Source of the DNA: Pseudomonadota bacterium
GTDB taxonomy: Bacteria; Desulfobacterota; JADFVX01
Direction: 5' to 3'
Length of the DNA: 24,854 bases
Assembly (NCBI GenBank): GCA_015222555.1
Contig: JADFVM010000055.1
Coordinates: 1 to 24,854, forward strand
Shown here: positions 22,472 to 24,854 of the stretch, one piece after another
Position numbering within the stretch: position 1 is the stretch's first letter
Layout: the number at the start of each line of letters is the position of its first letter
Translations under genes and position numbers: made by a program
Notes under the pieces: model-generated
What the model was told of the DNA's origin: nothing
The model's input: the letters and a program-made list of their open reading frames with translations, nothing else
Database searches by the model: none

Positions 22472-23512
22472 TCAAACTTTTCTAAATGATACGGTGAAGG
22501 TGCTTCCGTGACCTTCCTTGCTCGCAACATCGATCTCACCACCCATGGCCTTCATCAAAAGATCGACTATATACAGACCAAGTCCGTTCCCCTTTGCCTG
22601 CCCGCCTCCTCTCACACGGTACCTCTTGTCAAATATCCTCGGCATCTCTTCCGGCGGGATTCCTATGCCCGTGTCCTTCACGCGAACCTTAACAAACTCA
22701 GCTTCATCATCAAGCCATACCATTACCCTGCCGCCGGCCAGGTTGTATTTAACGGCGTTGGATACCAGGTTGAGCAGCGCCTGCCTTACCGCCGTTGCAT
22801 TGCCGGTTATTGTTGCCGCGCTTGTATTAAGTATGGACAGATCGACTCGACTCTTCACCGCCTCTTCCTGAAAGATATCAACTACCCGCTTGACCTCCTC
22901 CATAATGCTTACCGATTTAAGAGGCAGCATTTCTCCTTTTTCAAGCATTGAAAGGAGGGAAACATCGTTCAGAAGGTTTCCCATGTGCCTGGCGCCGTCC
23001 TTGATATAGGGGAGATACCTGCCGCTGTCTCCCTTTTTCATTGCAAGGCTGCTGTATCCTTCGAGAGATATCAGCGAATTTTTAAGCTCGTGGACGATAT
23101 AGTCCAGGGTGTCACTGTCCGCAGGTGATTGAATGCCTCTGATGAAGCTCTCCTTTTCGGCGAACCGTTTAACCTTCAAAAGAAGTTCCCTGACTGAAAA
23201 GGGTTTTGGTATATAATCATCGGCCCCTATCGTCAGCCCCTTTATCCGCTCATCCTCGGTTGACAAGGCCGTGAGCATTATCACAGGTATGCTACGATTC
23301 TTCCGCCGCAGCTCCCTGCAAACCTCCCAGCCGTCTATTCCAGGCATCATTATGTCGAGAAGGACAAGGTCCGGCCTGTGCTGTTTATAGGCCTTAAGCG
23401 CATCCTCGCCGTTATATGCAACTTCCGTTTTGTAGCCTTCCTTTTCAAGGTTGTATTTCAGAAGCTCAACGGTATCCTTTTCGTCTTCGACTATTAGCAC
23501 ATGTTCGTTCAC
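22472..23512 (-). CDS. Cytoplasmic receiver-histidine kinase hybrid
   Basis: A soluble two-component protein of 346 residues with the receiver first. Receiver (about 3-118): E9/D10/E11 pocket, phospho-acceptor D53 in LLDIMMPGIDG, T81 and K103 (PKPFS). Kinase: H-box with H141 (IVHELKNSL), N-box LLNLVSNAVKYN, G1 VKDTGIGIP, F-box IFDKRYR and G2 GNGLGLYIV. All catalytic residues are present. It has no membrane segment, so its input is phosphorylation of the receiver by another kinase or a bound partner. The longest frame runs to 24058, but its first 180 codons are psiE read out of frame; the GTG at 23512 with GGGGGT at 7-nt spacing is the real start. Upstream and downstream small genes are coupled. 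Confidence 0.9.
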   Translation of the reverse strand: MNEHVLIVEDEKDTVELLKYNLEKEGYKTEVAYNGEDALKAYKQHRPDLVLLDIMMPGIDGWEVCRELRRKNRSIPVIMLTALSTEDERIKGLTIGADDYIPKPFSVRELLLKVKRFAEKESFIRGIQSPADSDTLDYIVHELKNSLISLEGYSSLAMKKGDSGRYLPYIKDGARHMGNLLNDVSLLSMLEKGEMLPLKSVSIMEEVKRVVDIFQEEAVKSRVDLSILNTSAATITGNATAVRQALLNLVSNAVKYNLAGGRVMVWLDDEAEFVKVRVKDTGIGIPPEEMPRIFDKRYRVRGGGQAKGNGLGLYIVDLLMKAMGGEIDVASKEGHGSTFTVSFRKV

Positions 23513-23517
23513 TTTTT

Positions 23518-23610
23518 TTACCCCCAGTAAATAACAGCCGCCGCAATCCCTGCTATCATCAGGGTTCCAATGACAATATCCATTACCTTCTCGTTTAAAT
23601 CTTTCGGCAT
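23518..23610 (-). CDS. 30-residue single-span membrane peptide
   Basis: A short gene in the 113-nt gap between psiE and the receiver-kinase. The product starts MPKDLNEKV and continues with a hydrophobic span MDIVIGTLMIAGIAAAV ending IYWG, typical of a single membrane helix. The ATG at 23610 has GGAG at 6-nt spacing; in-frame ATGs at 23622 and 23616 would add up to four residues. It lies 15 nt after the psiE stop and 5 nt before the kinase GTG. The TACTGGGGG end of the gene also provides the kinase ribosome binding site. It might regulate the membrane protein PsiE or tether the kinase; both are guesses. I know no family. Confidence 0.6.
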   Translation of the reverse strand: MPKDLNEKVMDIVIGTLMIAGIAAAVIYWG

Positions 23611-23625
23611 TTCCATCTCCATTTA

Positions 23626-24054
23626 TTATTGGTTGTTGATCTCGACACCTGGCGAACGGATTATCGCCATCGTTCTGAGCCCCCCGAGCACCGCTATCAA
23701 TATCGACATGGCCGCTATCTCCTGCCACGCCATCTTGTGCTGATAGAGGGATATCATCACCTCCCTCATGACAAAGATCAGCGTTACCTCGGTGATAAGT
23801 GTCAGCCTGACCCTGTGCAGCTCTATGTAGTCCATGAGACCCCTGAAGAGCTCGAGGGCGACTATCATCCCCAGGATATCTGTCACTAGGATTTTGAACC
23901 CGGTGTCGATACTGCCTTCGAATATACTTCCCACATCCACGAATATCTTCGCAGTGCCAAGAAGCAGGGCAAGTATTACAAAAAGAGTCAGCAGTCTTGA
24001 AATCGTATCTGTAGCAATTTTTGTAGCTTTTTTGAAAGTTATTTTTCTTTTCAT
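23626..24054 (-). CDS. psiE: Phosphate-starvation-inducible PsiE-like membrane protein
   Basis: A 142-residue inner-membrane protein resembling the PsiE family, whose biochemical role is unknown; in Escherichia coli psiE is induced by phosphate limitation through PhoB. Four hydrophobic segments are visible (about 21-41, 55-75, 83-102, 109-128), the third containing the characteristic VMREVMISLYQ. The N-terminus is basic. ATG at 24054 has GGGAAGG at 5-nt spacing. The gene heads an operon with the 30-residue peptide, the receiver-kinase and the Cys-rich protein. A Pho-box-like array with a suitably placed -10 lies 27-81 nt upstream, agreeing with the family name. The link to phosphate rests on homology and that array. 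Confidence 0.82.
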   Translation of the reverse strand: MKRKITFKKATKIATDTISRLLTLFVILALLLGTAKIFVDVGSIFEGSIDTGFKILVTDILGMIVALELFRGLMDYIELHRVRLTLITEVTLIFVMREVMISLYQHKMAWQEIAAMSILIAVLGGLRTMAIIRSPGVEINNQ

Positions 24055-24080
24055 TCACACCTTCCCTTATTTTTTAAAAG

Positions 24081-24135
24081 AGAGTAGCAGGAAATTGTTA
24101 CAGAATTATTAAGGGAGTGTTAATAGTCGGTTACA
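24081..24135 (-). promoter_or_regulatory. Pho-box-like array and promoter of psiE (site A)
   Basis: On the minus strand four adjacent 11-bp units, TGTAACCGACT, ATTAACACTCC, CTTAATAATTC and TGTAACAATTT (24135 down to 24092), repeat the core (T/C)(G/T)TAA(C/T). Ten bases after the last TGTAAC core is TACTCT (24086-24081) in the -10 position. RNA would start near 24074, 20 nt before psiE. The layout equals that of site B. The array overlaps the 3' end of the IS21 relic. Confidence 0.6.
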
Positions 24136-24554
24136 GTTTCTATCTCTTCAAAGCAGGATTGCCTCGATCCCTTTAGCTTCTTGAAGGGGCGGCTGTTCAG
24201 TCGTTCAAGCAGTTCCGAGATCGCCTCAGCATAGGTATAGTTGCTGGCCCCGAGCACTGCCACAAACACCTGGGCCTCTTTCGCCTCGCTTGTACTTCGG
24301 TCAACGACCGGCACTGTATGGCCTTCATAATCGACAAACAGCTTCTCGCCGGCCTTATGACTCTGCCGAAGACTTAACTGCAGCTTTTTCTTCCTCACCT
24401 CCCGATGGACCCACTCCCACTCAGGCTGGGGACGGCGGTTACCCTCTTTGGCCGCCTTCCCGCCCCCTCTGAGCAGGTCCTTCAGCTTGCCGTCATCCAT
24501 CTCCTTGATCTTACGCATACTCAATCCCTTGTTCTTTTGCTTTTTTACCGCCAT
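24120..24554 (-). pseudogene. istA: IS21-type transposase (IstA) relic with internal in-frame losses
   Basis: The 144-codon frame is recognisable as IstA: MRKIKE near the N-terminus; RQSHKAGEKLFVDYEGHTVPVVD; QVFVAVLGASNYTYAEA; and the C-terminal LNSRPFKKLKGSRQSCFEE. Full IstA proteins are about 500 residues. Here the N-terminal helix-turn-helix part after MRKIKE is missing, the segment before LSLRQSHKAGEKLF is shortened, and TYAEA is joined directly to ISELLERLNSRPFKKL, which removes most of the DDE catalytic core. All joins keep the frame. AGGAGG stands 4 nt before the ATG at 24554. The last residues (ETVTDY) come from Pho-array DNA. It cannot transpose. No istB helper gene or terminal repeats were seen. 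Confidence 0.8.
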
Positions 24555-24723
24555 AAATCCTCCTGTCATCTCCTTTGATTCCAGAGAGGATTTTACGACA
24601 AAACATACCCGGTGCTTCGACCTCATACATAAAAACAATGAGGCTTTTAAACGCCAAAATAATTGGAAGGTTTAGAACGGAATGGGTGGAAGGAGTCGAC
24701 CGGGATACGCACTTTACTACATG

Positions 24724-24753
24724 TTGACACCATTAAACTTGGTAGGTTACTAT
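24724..24753 (+). promoter_or_regulatory. Promoter of the HU gene
   Basis: A perfect TTGACA (24724-24729), an 18-bp spacer and TACTAT (24748-24753) lie 34 nt before the HU start. Predicted RNA start is near 24760, followed by the GGGAGG ribosome binding site at 24775-24780. Confidence 0.55.
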
Positions 24754-24786
24754 TACTTCCCAAAACAGGAATGAGGGAGGTTGATT

Positions 24787-24854
24787 GTGACAAAAGATGA
24801 ACTCGTAGAAAAAATTGCCGGTGAAGCTGGCATATCGAAGAGTGAAGGGCAGGC
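24787..24854 (+). CDS. hup: HU-family DNA-binding protein (5' part only)
   Basis: The first 22 residues, starting VTKDELVEKIAGEAGISKSEG, match the N-terminal helix pair of HU/IHF nucleoid proteins, small dimeric proteins that bend DNA. GTG at 24787 has GGGAGG at 6-nt spacing. The window ends inside the gene, so HU versus IHF subunit cannot be decided. HU is favoured by the general motif. Confidence 0.8.
   Translation, partial: MTKDELVEKIAGEAGISKSEGQ

Noticed and set aside
23513..24058. A 182-codon N-terminal extension of the receiver-kinase frame
   Set aside because: It is psiE and the small membrane peptide gene read in another frame. The composition is Arg/His/Asp-rich and unlike a protein, and the GTG at 23512 has its own ribosome binding site.

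Overview
The window looks like chromosomal DNA of an anaerobic, motile or surface-sensing bacterium. A deltaproteobacterium (Desulfobacterota-type) or a relative fits best, judging by NfnAB-type flavin oxidoreductase genes, larBC nickel-pincer cofactor genes, a DUF4388 (PATAN) protein and many response regulators. The lineage is an inference; there is no rRNA or other marker. I found no tRNA, rRNA or CRISPR array.

Layout. (1) 1-3170, plus: a canonical chemotaxis set, cheA-cheC-cheD, closed by a small hairpin terminator. (2) 3236-6691, plus: larB-larC, overlapped by a REC-GAF-GGDEF diguanylate cyclase. (3) 6696-9826, minus: an NfnB/GltA-like flavoprotein, and before it an NfnA-like subunit with an unusual HEAT-repeat N-terminus. 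(4) 10088-10782, plus: an orphan receiver protein with its own promoter. (5) 10852-12319, minus: engB-dapF, with a promoter so close to the engB start that the mRNA may be leaderless. (6) 12433-19347, plus: a second, strongly divergent chemosensory operon: PATAN-REC-CheB fusion, CheA, lone receiver, CheW and membrane chemoreceptor. Several hallmark residues are missing (the CheB catalytic His, the receptor tip sequence, most of the CheA dimerisation hairpin, the CheW NLRG arginine) and no cheR is present. (7) 19348-19907: gene-poor DNA with repeat debris and a clear ars promoter/operator. (8) 19908-21877, plus: arsR-arsC-acr3, visibly more A/T-rich than its neighbours and probably acquired. 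(9) 21874-24135, minus: an operon of psiE, a 30-residue membrane peptide, a receiver-histidine kinase and a four-cysteine small protein. (10) 24120-24854: an IS21 transposase relic with internal in-frame losses, then the start of an HU gene.

The most interesting signals are in region 9. Two arrays of four 11-bp direct repeats (core TGTAAC/TTAAT), one upstream of psiE and one downstream of the operon, have the layout of Pho boxes. Each is followed by a -10-like hexamer at the same 10-bp distance. The second array points into a stretch of about 65 nt ending in a 13-bp hairpin plus T-tract and no gene, so it may drive a phosphate-starvation small RNA. The second chemosensory operon is the other candidate for an unusual system: the losses in its parts match each other and suggest a signalling array without methylation-based adaptation.

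Starts were revised from the longest reading frame wherever a ribosome binding site or promoter decided the matter (cheD, nfnA, the lone receiver at 16584, arsR, arsC, the Cys-rich protein, the receiver-kinase).
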